The notes under the pieces were generated by a model. That model saw only the letters and a program-made list of their open reading frames with translations, made no database searches and had not been told where the DNA came from. A DNA stretch of 46,430 nucleotides from Clostridia bacterium (GTDB lineage Bacteria > Bacillota > DSM-12270 > Thermacetogeniales > Thermacetogeniaceae): positions 1 to 46,430 of the forward strand of contig CADDZA010000006.1 of assembly GCA_902812435.1 (NCBI GenBank), given 5' to 3'. Both the position numbers and the translations under genes were made by a program. The number at the start of each line of letters is the position of its first letter. Position 1 is the first letter of the stretch. Below, piece after piece: positions 16,656 through 25,300 of this stretch.

Positions 16656-16885
16656 GTTTGCGCAGAACCTGTTCTCGAAAATAGCGAGTTGTTTTCATCC
16701 CGTTTTCCTACATTAATTAAACCAGTAAATGCCATTTTAGTGCAAGCTAAAGGCTTCTAACACCTTGCTTAATGCAATGGAGCATCGATATAAAAACACC
16801 CCGCCAGATCAAGCCCGCGCCTTCCTTCTGCCTTCAACCGCAGCACGCTCAAGCACCCGCTTCGCCGCTTCCCCCCTGAGACATA

Positions 16886-17116
16886 TCATAAATGATTCCT
16901 CAACTCTTCAATTGTAACTCTCGCAGTTTTAAGAATTGTTGCTAATGTTTTGGTTGTGATTGTTTCACCACTATGAACAGCAACTACCGCAAAACGTTCT
17001 GGATCGCTTAAGTGACGAAGAAATCGATGGGAACTTTTCTTTCTGCATACATAAAATCCCATTCGTTTCAGCACTCTAATCAAATCCAAACCGGTAATTC
17101 GTGGTAATCGGCTCAC
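16886..17116 (-). CDS. hicA: HicA-family mRNA interferase toxin
   Basis: A 76-residue toxin with a dsRNA-binding-like fold. RLPRITGLDLIRVLKRMGF is the usual N-terminal helix and KKSSHRFLRH carries the catalytic histidine (H30) of HicA ribonucleases, which cut mRNA and stop growth until neutralised by HicB. VHSGETITTKTLATILKTARVT is the typical C-terminal half. The start is a GTG that overlaps the hicB stop by 4 bases (GTGA), giving coupled translation. The order hicB-hicA is the less common one. It lies in an integration zone next to tRNA-Thr, consistent with mobile origin. Confidence 0.88.
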   Translation of the reverse strand: MSRLPRITGLDLIRVLKRMGFYVCRKKSSHRFLRHLSDPERFAVVAVHSGETITTKTLATILKTARVTIEELRNHL

Positions 17117-17334
17117 AGAGCCACCTCAATTTTAGCATAATCGCTATAATCCTCTGGAATTGGTTTTCCTTCTTCTGTTAACACTTCCAAATATAACTCA
17201 ATCGCTTCTTTGATTCGCTCAATTGCTTGTTCTTTTGTGCTACCCCAAGTGACGCACCCAGGTAGAGCTGGAACCTCCGCCATCCACCGCCCGTCTTCTT
17301 CTGGGACTAAATGGATATTAAAAGAATGGCGCAC
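17113..17334 (-). CDS. hicB: HicB-family antitoxin (short form)
   Basis: A 73-residue antitoxin of the partially degraded RNase H fold. FNIHLVPEEDGRWMAEVPALPGCVTWGSTKEQAIERIKEAIELYLE is the diagnostic HicB core. It ends after DYAKIEVAL without the ribbon-helix-helix or HTH domain found in longer HicB proteins, so it may neutralise HicA without binding its own promoter. The GTG start at 17334 has AGGGGGTG about 8 bases upstream. It is upstream of and overlaps hicA. Confidence 0.88.
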   Translation of the reverse strand: MRHSFNIHLVPEEDGRWMAEVPALPGCVTWGSTKEQAIERIKEAIELYLEVLTEEGKPIPEDYSDYAKIEVAL

Positions 17335-17467
17335 CCGATTTCACCCCCTGGTTGAACACAATATTTAATTTTAGTATATTCAAGTATTTCCGTAAGAACA
17401 AGAAATTTAATTCTGACATTCTTTTTATATTGGGGAGCACCGGAAAAATCAAATAGAGCTCAGGCTC

Positions 17468-17770
17468 ATGTATGAGAAAGAATACGAGGATCACGACCTG
17501 GTCTTCTGCCAGCCCAACGGAAAGCCGATCCATCCCGATGCTCCAAGCAGCTGGTTCCCTGAATTTGTGGAGCGTATCAGGTTACCGAAGCTGAATTTCC
17601 ACTGCCTTCGCCATACCCATGCAAGTCTGATGCTGAAAGCCGGTGCTGATATGAAGGTGGTATCGGTCAGGTTGGGGCATAGCTCGATACGAATTACATA
17701 CGATCTCTATTCCCATCTCATCCCCGGCGTCGAGGATGCAATACTCAATCAATACGGAAAGTTGTTTTAG
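17468..17770 (+). pseudogene. C-terminal stump of a tyrosine integrase
   Basis: A 100-residue remainder of a phage or island integrase of about 380 residues. It keeps the end of the catalytic domain: HCLRHTHASL (the H-x-x-R pair, near residues 45-48), LGHSSIRITYDLYSH (third His and the nucleophilic Tyr, near 84-87). The first catalytic Arg and the whole N-terminal DNA-binding half are absent, and no ribosome site precedes the ATG, so it is inactive. Its end lies about 60 bases from the 3' end of tRNA-Thr, the usual place for an integrase beside its attachment site. Confidence 0.85.
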
Positions 17771-17789
17771 CAAATGGGCGGCAACTGAC

Positions 17790-17821
17790 AAAAATGGCTT
17801 CCGGAGGGATCCCCGGAAGCC
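17790..17821 (-). terminator. terminator of tRNA-Thr
   Basis: The arms GGCTTCCGG (17796-17804) and CCGGAAGCC (17813-17821) form a 9-bp stem with an 8-base loop. On the minus strand ATTTTTGTC follows. It begins 10 bases after the tRNA 3' end. Confidence 0.75.
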
Positions 17822-17831
17822 TTGATTTCTC

Positions 17832-17906
17832 TGGAGCTGATGGTGGGATTTGAACCCACGACCTGCGCATTACGAGTGCGCTGCTCTACCGCTGAGCTAC
17901 ATCAGC
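17832..17906 (-). tRNA. tRNA-Thr(CGT)
   Basis: The minus strand folds as a complete tRNA of 75 bases: acceptor GCTGATG/CATCAGC, D-arm with GCTCAGCGGTAGAGC, anticodon stem GCGCA/TGCGC with loop CTCGTAA (anticodon CGT, reading ACG), and T-arm GTGGG-TTCAAAT-CCCAC. The CCA end is encoded. The 3' end faces the integrase stump, so it is the likely former attachment site. Confidence 0.95.
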
Positions 17907-17961
17907 ACTGTATTGTTGACGATGATATTATACAGCACCTACGGCCTCATTGACAACACCA

Positions 17962-18912
17962 TCACATCCGGCGTTTTGTAAAATGACCGGTCTCAGCCGG
18001 ACCCGCCTCCGGAAGCCCTGCTCCGCCAACCGGAGCGCCGGTTGGCCGGCTATCTGCAGCTAACGGACTCCCCGGAAGGACGCTCCCCGCAACAATCCCC
18101 AGGAAAACCAGGGCGCTGCCGATGAGCTTCTGCGGGGTAAAGACCTCGCTCCCGAAGCAGTAGCTGTAGAGGGCGGCAAAGACCGGCTCCATGGAAAACA
18201 CCAGCGCCACCCTGGCGGGTGTGGTAAACCGCTGCGCCCATCCCTGGATCAAAAACGCCAGAGAGGTCGCCGGAACCGAGGTGATCAGCAATGCCCAGAG
18301 AACCCGGGGGGTCAGGCGGAAGGAGCCCCCGAATCCACCCCACAGGCCGAAACTGAGCAGGCAGATGACCCCCAGCTGGATTACCGTGAGGCTGTGGGGA
18401 TCCATGTGTCGAGATGCTTCTTCCACCGAAAGGATTTGCAGGGCAATGCATACCGCGCAACAGAAAACCAGTAGATCCCCTTTACCGGGTAACAAGCTTC
18501 CTTCCAGGGTCAGCAGGCCAAGACCAACCGCGGCAAGCATGGCGCCGGTAACGGTGCCCCGATCCGGAAGCCGCTTCGTTTTCAGGGCCACCAGGAGAGG
18601 CACGAGGACGACGCTGAGGCCGGTGATGAAGCCTGCCTTGGCCGGCGTCGTCCAGAGCAGGCCCAGGGTCTGAAAGGCGTAGCCTCCGAAAAGATAGAGG
18701 CCGGCGCGCCAGGCGGCCGGGTGCCAGTGCCATTCCCCTTTGTGGAATGGCACCAGACAAAGCACGGCGATCAGAAAACGAAGGGCAAGAAAGGGAAATG
18801 TCCCGATATCTGCCAGGGCGTCGTGGACAAGCTGAAAAGTCGTTCCCCAGACAAATGTTACGCCAAGTAAAGCCGTATCGGCAATAAATTCCTTTGTCGG
18901 AACATGTTTCAC
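17962..18912 (-). CDS. EamA-family (DMT) transporter
   Basis: A 316-residue inner-membrane exporter of the drug/metabolite transporter superfamily with about ten predicted helices in two EamA repeats (about 10-140 and 150-285). Typical signs are FVWGTTFQLV in helix 1, ALRFLIAVLCLVPF in helix 2, and VPATSLAFLIQGWAQRFTTPARVALVFSMEPVFAALYSY in the second repeat. GTG start with GAGGAG about 10 bases upstream. The last 35 residues (after SVLPGSP) are an Ala/Gly/Pro-rich cytoplasmic tail. Substrates of the family include amino acids and other metabolites; this one's is unknown. It is divergent from the amino acid ABC operon. Confidence 0.9.
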   Translation of the reverse strand: MKHVPTKEFIADTALLGVTFVWGTTFQLVHDALADIGTFPFLALRFLIAVLCLVPFHKGEWHWHPAAWRAGLYLFGGYAFQTLGLLWTTPAKAGFITGLSVVLVPLLVALKTKRLPDRGTVTGAMLAAVGLGLLTLEGSLLPGKGDLLVFCCAVCIALQILSVEEASRHMDPHSLTVIQLGVICLLSFGLWGGFGGSFRLTPRVLWALLITSVPATSLAFLIQGWAQRFTTPARVALVFSMEPVFAALYSYCFGSEVFTPQKLIGSALVFLGIVAGSVLPGSPLAADSRPTGAPVGGAGLPEAGPAETGHFTKRRM

Positions 18913-18944
18913 CTAAAATTTTCTCCTCGTAAAAAGCAGGAATT

Positions 18945-18971
18945 TTGTTAAAATAAGTGAATAATTATACT
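18945..18971 (+). promoter_or_regulatory. candidate promoter of the amino acid ABC operon
   Basis: A good -10 box TATACT (18966-18971) lies 39 bases before the TTG start. The best -35 is TTGTTA (18945-18950), but the spacer is only 15 bases, so the assignment is tentative. Confidence 0.4.
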
Positions 18972-19010
18972 ATCTATTTTAGCAAAAAAGTGACTTGGGG
19001 AGGGAAAATC

Positions 19011-19847
19011 TTGCAAAATTTTCGTAAACAGGTGTTGGTGGTTTTACTGGTGGTTTTGATGGTTTTGTTGGGCACCCTGATCGCCGGATGCGGCTCCAAG
19101 CAGACAAGCACCCCGGCTGGGAACAACCAGGCGAATAGTGTCAAAAAGTACAGCGTTGCGACAGAAGCTGCTTTCGCCCCGTTCGAGATGCGTGATACTG
19201 AAAAGAATGATTATGTAGGGTTCGACATGGATCTGATCCGGGCTATCGGTAAGGTTCAGGGCTTTGAGCCGGAGATCAAGGACATGGGATTCGATGGAAT
19301 TATAGCTGCCGTCAAAACAGGGAATGTTGACATGGCTATCTCTGCCATTACTATTAAACCAGACCGTCAGAAAGAGGTTGACTTCTCCATCCCGTACTAC
19401 CAGTCAGGGCTGGCAATAGCCGTCAACAAGGATAACAACACCATTAAGAGCTTTGACGACCTGAAAGGAAAGCGCATTGCCGTCCAGATTGGGACAACCG
19501 GTGCAGATATGGCCAAAACGATCCCCGGCGCCACCATCAAGACTTTCGACCATGTGACCGAGGCTTTTATGGAAATGAAAAACGGGGGTGCTGATGCCCT
19601 GATCAACGACCTGCCCGTCAGTGCCTACTACATCAAGCAAAACGGTGGCAAGGACTTTAAACTTGTAGGTGACCTTCTCTCCAGCGAATTCTATGGGATC
19701 GCCATCCCGAAGGATAAGCCGGAGCTGAAGAAAATGATTGACGAAGGGCTGATGAAACTCAAGGAGAGCGGCGAATTTGCAAAGATATATGAAAAATGGT
19801 TCGGCGAAAAGCCGCCGGAGTTCCTGCCCGGCGAGCCGAAAAAGTAA
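19011..19847 (+). CDS. polar amino acid ABC transporter, substrate-binding lipoprotein
   Basis: A 278-residue extracellular binding protein of the HisJ/GlnH family (SBP_bac_3). The start is taken as the TTG at 19011, because GGGGAGGG lies 6 bases before it and the next residues form a proper lipoprotein signal (basic NFRK, hydrophobic core, lipobox IAGC). The mature part has KYSVATEAAFAPFEMRDTE, VGFDMDLIRAIGK, DMAISAITIKPDRQKEVDFS (family signature) and GKRIAVQIGTTGADMAK. The substrate is likely glutamine or another polar amino acid, but the exact one cannot be read. It is the first gene of a binding protein-permease-ATPase operon; a strong hairpin separates it from the permease. Confidence 0.92.
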   Translation: MQNFRKQVLVVLLVVLMVLLGTLIAGCGSKQTSTPAGNNQANSVKKYSVATEAAFAPFEMRDTEKNDYVGFDMDLIRAIGKVQGFEPEIKDMGFDGIIAAVKTGNVDMAISAITIKPDRQKEVDFSIPYYQSGLAIAVNKDNNTIKSFDDLKGKRIAVQIGTTGADMAKTIPGATIKTFDHVTEAFMEMKNGGADALINDLPVSAYYIKQNGGKDFKLVGDLLSSEFYGIAIPKDKPELKKMIDEGLMKLKESGEFAKIYEKWFGEKPPEFLPGEPKK

Positions 19848-19866
19848 ATAATCCCATCAATGTTGC

Positions 19867-19900
19867 GGTGTACGCGGCTTCAGCCGCGTACACCTTTTCT
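19867..19900 (+). terminator. intercistronic terminator/attenuator in the amino acid ABC operon
   Basis: A perfect 12-bp stem (GGTGTACGCGGC pairing with GCCGCGTACACC) with a TTCA loop is followed by TTTTCT. It lies 20 bases after the binding-protein stop codon and about 35 bases before the permease start. It should make the binding protein more abundant than the membrane components, by partial termination or by protecting the mRNA 3' end. Confidence 0.8.
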
Positions 19901-19933
19901 AATTATTTATATCTTGTGAGGTGCTGCGGAACA

Positions 19934-20647
19934 TTGGACATAATCATCAAAGCACTACCGGCCTTCGGATTTGGAGTCTACCAGACACTAAAGATCACAT
20001 TACTGGCCGTTGGATTGGGCTGTATCTTCGGACTAATCGGTGGGTTGGGACGTCTATCCCGCCACAAGGTGATACGCTTCCTGGCAACCTGCTACGTGGA
20101 TTTCATCCGGGGCACCCCGTTGCTGGTGCAAATCTTTATTGTTTATTTCGGTTTCCCTCAACTCTTAAAGGAATTAGACATGCTCCTGCGGTCACAATTC
20201 GGCATCGTTCTCTTTCAAACAAATCCGCATATCGACGCCTTTGTGGCCGCTGTGATCTCCTGCAGCATCAATAGCGGCGCTTATGTTGCGGAGATCTTCA
20301 GGGCTGGTATCCAATCTATTGAAAAGGGACAGATGGAGGCAGCCCTCTCTCTTGGCATGACGCCGAGGCAGGCGATGCGCTACATCATTCTTCCTCAGGC
20401 CTTCAGGAGGATCGTACCTCCCCTTGGCAACGAATTCATAGCAATGCTGAAGGATACATCCCTGCTTGTCGTTATCGGCTATGTTGAGCTAACACGGACA
20501 GGGCAACTCATTATCGCCGATACCTTCCGGCCGTTCGAGATCTGGATGTTTGTCGCCCTTCTCTACCTGATCATGACCCTGAGCATTTCGCGGCTGGTCG
20601 ACTTCACCGAAAGGAGGCTTGGCGTCCGTGGCCATCATCAAAGTTAG
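19934..20647 (+). CDS. polar amino acid ABC transporter permease
   Basis: A permease of about 237 residues in the HisM/GlnP (HEQRO) family with five or so helices. Family markers are the N-terminal [33 protein letters not shown], and the cytoplasmic EAA loop [31 protein letters not shown] that contacts the ATPase. The TTG at 19934 is preferred, with GAGGTG upstream. Reading further upstream in frame would run through the hairpin at 19867-19894, which makes longer versions unlikely. The last 20 bases overlap the ATPase gene. Confidence 0.9.
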   Translation: MDIIIKALPAFGFGVYQTLKITLLAVGLGCIFGLIGGLGRLSRHKVIRFLATCYVDFIRGTPLLVQIFIVYFGFPQLLKELDMLLRSQFGIVLFQTNPHIDAFVAAVISCSINSGAYVAEIFRAGIQSIEKGQMEAALSLGMTPRQAMRYIILPQAFRRIVPPLGNEFIAMLKDTSLLVVIGYVELTRTGQLIIADTFRPFEIWMFVALLYLIMTLSISRLVDFTERRLGVRGHHQS

Positions 20648-21359
20648 GAATTTGAAAAAGAGATTCGGCAAGCTCGAGGTGTTACGCGGTATCAACCTGG
20701 ACGTGGCAGAAGGGGAACAACTCGTGGTGATCGGCCCCAGCGGCTCGGGAAAAAGTACTTTGCTCCGCTGCCTCAATATGCTGGAAGAGCCGAGCGAAGG
20801 AACGATTGAATTTGAGGGAATCGACCTGACCGATAAAAACACCGACCTGCCGAAGGTCAGGGAGTCGATCGGGATGGTGTTTCAGAGCTTCAACCTCTTT
20901 CCCCACAAGAACGTAACGGAAAACATCACCCTGGCCCTCTTAAAGGTGAAGGGGATGAAGCAGGAGGAGGCAAAAAACGTCGCCTATACCCTGCTGGAGA
21001 AGGTTGGTTTGAGCGATAAGGTCAACGCCTATCCCAGCCAGCTTTCCGGCGGCCAGCAGCAGCGAGTGGCGATTGCCCGGGCCCTGGCCATGCAGCCGAA
21101 AGTGATGCTCTTTGACGAGCCCACCTCCGCCCTCGACCCGGAAATGGTGGGAGAGGTTCTCTCGGTCATGCGAGACCTGGCCCGGGAGGGGATGACCATG
21201 GTGGTGGTGACCCACGAGATGAAGTTCGCCCAGGAGGTTGGCGACCGGGTCATCTTCATGGACGAGGGCCTTATCGTCGAGGAGGGCACCCCGGAACAGA
21301 TCTTCAAGGATCCCCGAAACCCCCGGACAAGGTCCTTCCTGACCCGGGTGATGCAGTAA
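20628..21359 (+). CDS. polar amino acid ABC transporter ATP-binding protein
   Basis: A 243-residue ATPase, the expected length for the GlnQ/HisP family. Walker A is GPSGSGKST (about 35-43), the Q-loop is in [11 protein letters not shown], the signature is LSGGQQQR, Walker B is [13 protein letters not shown] and the switch His is in VVTHEM. The GTG at 20628 is chosen, with AGGAGG 10 bases upstream; the TTG at 20619 is too close to that site. It overlaps the permease gene by 20 bases, so it is translationally coupled. Two permease subunits would presumably form a homodimer, as only one permease gene is present. Confidence 0.93.
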   Translation: MAIIKVRNLKKRFGKLEVLRGINLDVAEGEQLVVIGPSGSGKSTLLRCLNMLEEPSEGTIEFEGIDLTDKNTDLPKVRESIGMVFQSFNLFPHKNVTENITLALLKVKGMKQEEAKNVAYTLLEKVGLSDKVNAYPSQLSGGQQQRVAIARALAMQPKVMLFDEPTSALDPEMVGEVLSVMRDLAREGMTMVVVTHEMKFAQEVGDRVIFMDEGLIVEEGTPEQIFKDPRNPRTRSFLTRVMQ

Positions 21360-21488
21360 GCCCTGTAGGCTTCAAGAAAACGTGATTTCTCGAACTAAGA
21401 AAGGGGGTGGTCTGCTTGATGCCTATTTTTGCCCATATCTGGTCAATCAGCAGCCGCACAGGTATATTACTCCGTCAAAAAAAGCGAA

Positions 21489-21923
21489 CTAACGCATACT
21501 GTCTACGAAGGTACCACAGCCGGGCACAGCACTCCCCTTATAGAGGCGGTGCGCCTGTCTCGCCTTTCTTACCAGTCTCAGCTTCTGCTTCACGGCGAGC
21601 ATCTTTTCCTGCAATTGCCTGCGGAGCCTCTCATCATCCGCAATCAGCCGCCGGAAAATCTCACCGATTTCCCGCCTGGCCGCCCCGGCATCATCCGGCA
21701 GGTTATCGTTCAACTCATTTCCGGCCACCCAGGAAGCGATACCATGCCGGGCTCGCAATTTGTCAAGCAGTTCGCATATCTCCTGGCGCTCGTTCAGCAG
21801 CGAAGCCAGATCATCGACTTCTCCCCTGTCGATCCTTTCCGCCATACTCTCCGTGATCTTTTGCATTCTTCGGGCAAGATCCCTTGCCGTCAGCCATATA
21901 TCAAAATCCGGGTTCATGATCAT
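21489..21923 (-). CDS. FliT/FlgN-like small coiled-coil protein
   Basis: A 144-residue, nearly all-helical cytoplasmic protein. The segments ARDLARRMQKITESMAERI and LASLLNERQEICELLDKLR resemble the helical hairpin of flagellar export chaperones, which in other Firmicutes follow fliD and fliS. The last 45 residues are strongly basic (RLRRQLQEKMLAVKQKLRLVRKARQAHRLY). The start is put at the ATG at 21923, with AAGGTTG 8 bases upstream; sequence further out is low-quality coding. It is the last gene in the direction of the flagellar operon, about 430 bases after the giant glycosyltransferase. The family call is by pattern and position, so it is moderate. Confidence 0.6.
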   Translation of the reverse strand: MIMNPDFDIWLTARDLARRMQKITESMAERIDRGEVDDLASLLNERQEICELLDKLRARHGIASWVAGNELNDNLPDDAGAARREIGEIFRRLIADDERLRRQLQEKMLAVKQKLRLVRKARQAHRLYKGSAVPGCGTFVDSMR

Positions 21924-22153
21924 GATCACAACCTTCAGGCTATTTTTCATACTGGTAGTTTTTGTAGCCAGGTTAATTACTTTGATTTTATAAGTTGCAG
22001 GAGTCGCGTTTATTCCGGCAGCTACCGAGCAATGGTTACTCATTACTAATTATATCGAATCATCCTGGGAAAACTTTAGCAAAAAAATAGGGAGACAACA
22101 TCCTTGAATATTATTAAAAACCATGATTTGACTTGACGAGCAGGGCGCCGGTC

Positions 22154-22290
22154 TTACACTGGAATGACGGTTTGCATAGCTTCCCGGGGAGTCAAAACAG
22201 GTATATCGAAATGCTGAGAAAAATGCCCGGCGTTCCAGCTGATAAAATGGGATACAGCCGGGCCAAGTTCCAAGACAGCACAAAATAATT
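22154..22290 (-). pseudogene. remnant of a PIN-domain (VapC-like) protein
   Basis: One minus-strand frame reads LELGPAVSHFISWNAGHF, then SQHFDIPVLTPREAMQ, then TVIPV and a stop. SWN-x2-HF followed by a strand and LTPREAM is the typical C-terminus of PIN-domain ribonucleases. The same frame has a TAA upstream (near 22300) and no start. The gene is broken, and the rest of the 22044-22352 interval holds nothing else I recognise. Confidence 0.55.
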
Positions 22291-22352
22291 AAGGCATCCC
22301 GAAAGCTGGCTTTTTTCCGCATGACCTGCAAGATATGCTCTAACTCCTTACC

Positions 22353-25300
22353 CTACGAATTCTTTCTCCAAATATCTTTAGAAGCTTTTGCAAGCTGGAG
22401 CTTCACCCCCGATAAATCCACAAGGTCCAGAACGTGTAACCCGCACGCTTGCGCCTCTCTGACCAGAGCCTGCTTTCGTATCCCCGGCAGAGCCACAAAG
22501 ACGTTGGCCGCCCGGTACAAGCGACCGCGCTGGTTCGACGGAATATTACGCGCTTCCACCACCAGGTCGTTTCGGTTGAGATCGATCCCTTCCTTCCTTG
22601 CCATTTCCTGGATTGCTGAGACAACTTTGACGAACCAGTCGCCGCTTGGCGGTTCCACCCTGATCACCAGCCCTACTTCTTCGTCGGGCCGGAAGGTCTT
22701 GAGGTAATCCCGGACCAGGCGCAACCAAGCCTGTTTCGTGTCTGAGGGATCCGGTACGCATAGGATGATCTTGAAAGACGCGGCGCACCCAACATCCAGA
22801 GGCTCCACGTGGGATGAGAAAACTTCGCTGAAGTCCAGCGAGATGTAGAGAGTGTCCCTATCTAAGCTCTTTGCTGCTAAACGGGCGACAACCTGGTCGG
22901 GCCGGTAACTATTTCCGGTAAAGTCGACTTCCCACTTGCCGGCAAAAAGCATTTTATTAGTCTCAAGAAGCTTCACGTATGCATCCGGCTGTTTTTTGAA
23001 AGACTGGCTTCCGTAGTGGTGCACGAATACGTCGTCGGCTATAACGAGCTTGTAACCCGCCAGTTGGGCCCTTATGCAGTAGTCGTCGTCCTCGTAATTG
23101 CCGATCCCGAAAAGGGGATCGAAGCCTCCGATTTTTTCCACAACCTCCCTCTTCATCATCCAGAGGAAACCGATCAAACGGTTTGTCTGCCTCAAGCTCC
23201 CGGCATGCTGGAGGTACCACTGCTCAGCCCAGGAATCCAGCGAACTTTCATCGTACGAACACTCTGTTACTATCTGCACCCCAGCGCAGTAATTCGTGCG
23301 GGGGCCAACGATCCCTATCGAGGGGTCTATCGCAAAAGCAGCCATCATCCTGCTCGCCCAGTGCGGCGTGACGACCACGTCGTTGTTCATCACCACGATG
23401 TAGTCCCCGTTCGCTGCTGCCAGGCCCTGGTTGCAGGCCAGAGGATAGCCGAGGTTTTCCTCGTTGCGGATCACTTTTACCTTGCCGTTAAGACCTGCCG
23501 CGAAGTTGGCCAATGCTTGGCCTGTTTCTTCGTCACCACCGTTGTCAACAATTATCACCTCACAGGACCTGGAGGTTTGCCTCACTATGGTCTCCAAAAC
23601 CTTCTTTGTAACATGGAGGTCTTTGTATACAGGTACGATCACACTTACCAGGTCCCTTTGCGGCGAAAACCATTCTATCCCCCAAAGGCTTTTTCCATCG
23701 GGTGGAGAGCCGCGATACGCGGAGTAAAGCTTTTCGTAGAGTTGATTGGTGCTCTGTTGCACCAGGTATTTCGTCCTGGCGCCCGATTCTGTGTTAAAAC
23801 TCTCCTGCCCCTTGTGAAAAACGAAGACAGAAGGCACCACAACCTGCCGATACCCTGCTCTCGCCAGCCGCCAGCTGAAATCAAGGTCGTCATTGCCCAA
23901 GAAAAGGTCCTTGTCAAAACCCCCAAGCTCTTCGTAGATGCATCTCTTGACCGCCAGACAGAAGCCGATGAGAAGATCCGTCGGCACCAGCCGATCTCGG
24001 TGTTCCTGGAGAAGAAATTCTGCCAGTTGCGCGACGCTCATGCCTTTGGCGAAAATTTCCTCCGGAAGATACCGCGCCACATTCTGAAGCCCCGCGGCAT
24101 AGTTGGAAACGGGGCCAGAGACAGTGACCGAGTTGTTTTGAGCTAACGGCGCGATCAAGCCTTCAATCCAGCCGGGGAAAACTACCGTGTCAGGATTTAA
24201 AAAGATGAGAAAATCGTGGGTGGCCAGCTCAGCTCCTCTGGCTGCGGCTCTTGCGTACCCGAGATTCTGGATTTCGCAGCATAGCCTTATCCTCTTGTAG
24301 CCGAGATCTTCTCTCAGGCACTCAACGTAGTAGGCAGTTTCGTCGCGGGAGTTATTGTCGACTACAATGATCTCGTCCGCGTCAGCTGTGGTTGCCAGCA
24401 CCGACTCGATGCACGGAGCTATTGTTGCCAGCGAATTGTAAGTAACGATAACCACGCTGACCGGCGGACGGCTGACATCACACAATTTTTCGGAGGGCAA
24501 ATTTTTCCGGTAATGCCTTATTACGTAGGGAAGCCACCTGCGGTGGAGGATGTTAATGTTCCTCCATTCCCTGTCAAAACGCCCCGGTGTTCTGCTCTCA
24601 TAATGTATGGCCCGGCTAGCAGGCTCGTAGATAATTCTGTATCCCCTTTGCCTGGCCTTAAGGCAGATGTCAACATCTTCGTAACCGTTCTTGTAAACTT
24701 CGTCAAACCCGCCAAGTTCGTAAAAAACGTCCCGGGGCAAGAGCATGGAAGCTCCAGTGACGGCATCCACCTCGCATCTCGCATCCTCGCTGTCCGGCTG
24801 GCCGTAGCGAAGGTGCGCTGAATGTATGGGATAAGTGCCGGCGTATGATATACCGACGCCTGCGTGCTGGATCCGCCCGTCGGGATAAAGCAGTTTAGAA
24901 CCCACGATGGCTGCTCCGTGCTCTGCCTCGCAGGCAGCCAGCAGAGCCTCCAGCCAACCACGCTCAACTTCCGTATCGTTGTTGAGAAAAACCAGGTACT
25001 GCCCTGTGGCGGCGGCTGCTCCGGTGTTACAGGCTGCGGCGAAGCCCAGGTTTTGCGGGCTTCGAATCACTTTCACCCACGGAAACTCGTTTTTCAGCCG
25101 CACGGGCGTCTCGTCGGCCGAGCCGTTGTCCACCACGATCACTTCCACCTCGTTCCTGTAGCCGGCAGCGTCGAGAGATGCCAGGCAGCGGCGGGTATAC
25201 TGCCAGTTATTGTAAACGGGTATGATCACCGAGGCGCTGGGCCCGCCGGTACGTTGAGCCGGGCATGTCTTGTGCTTTCTCGTTCCATACTTGCGTGCGT

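Larger units (their letters stand above)
16277..16885. other. 609-base AT-rich stretch with gene remnants only
   Basis: No intact gene is visible. The first 180 bases are AT-rich and may hold the promoter of the DUF3006-lipoprotein unit. A minus-strand protein remnant (16540-16655) with a following hairpin comes next. At about 16810-16880 a further minus-strand fragment reads like a helix (RGEAAKRVLERAAVEGRRKARA then stop) without any start. The content fits a decayed integration zone. Confidence 0.5.

Noticed and set aside
17800-17910. Duplicated attachment site at the tRNA-Thr 3' end
   Set aside because: I looked for a second copy of the T-arm/acceptor sequence in the window and did not find one, so no island limits can be given.
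19934-20647. Longer permease starting at 19796
   Set aside because: The extra N-terminal residues would be encoded by the end of the binding-protein gene and the terminator hairpin, and they look nothing like a permease N-terminus.
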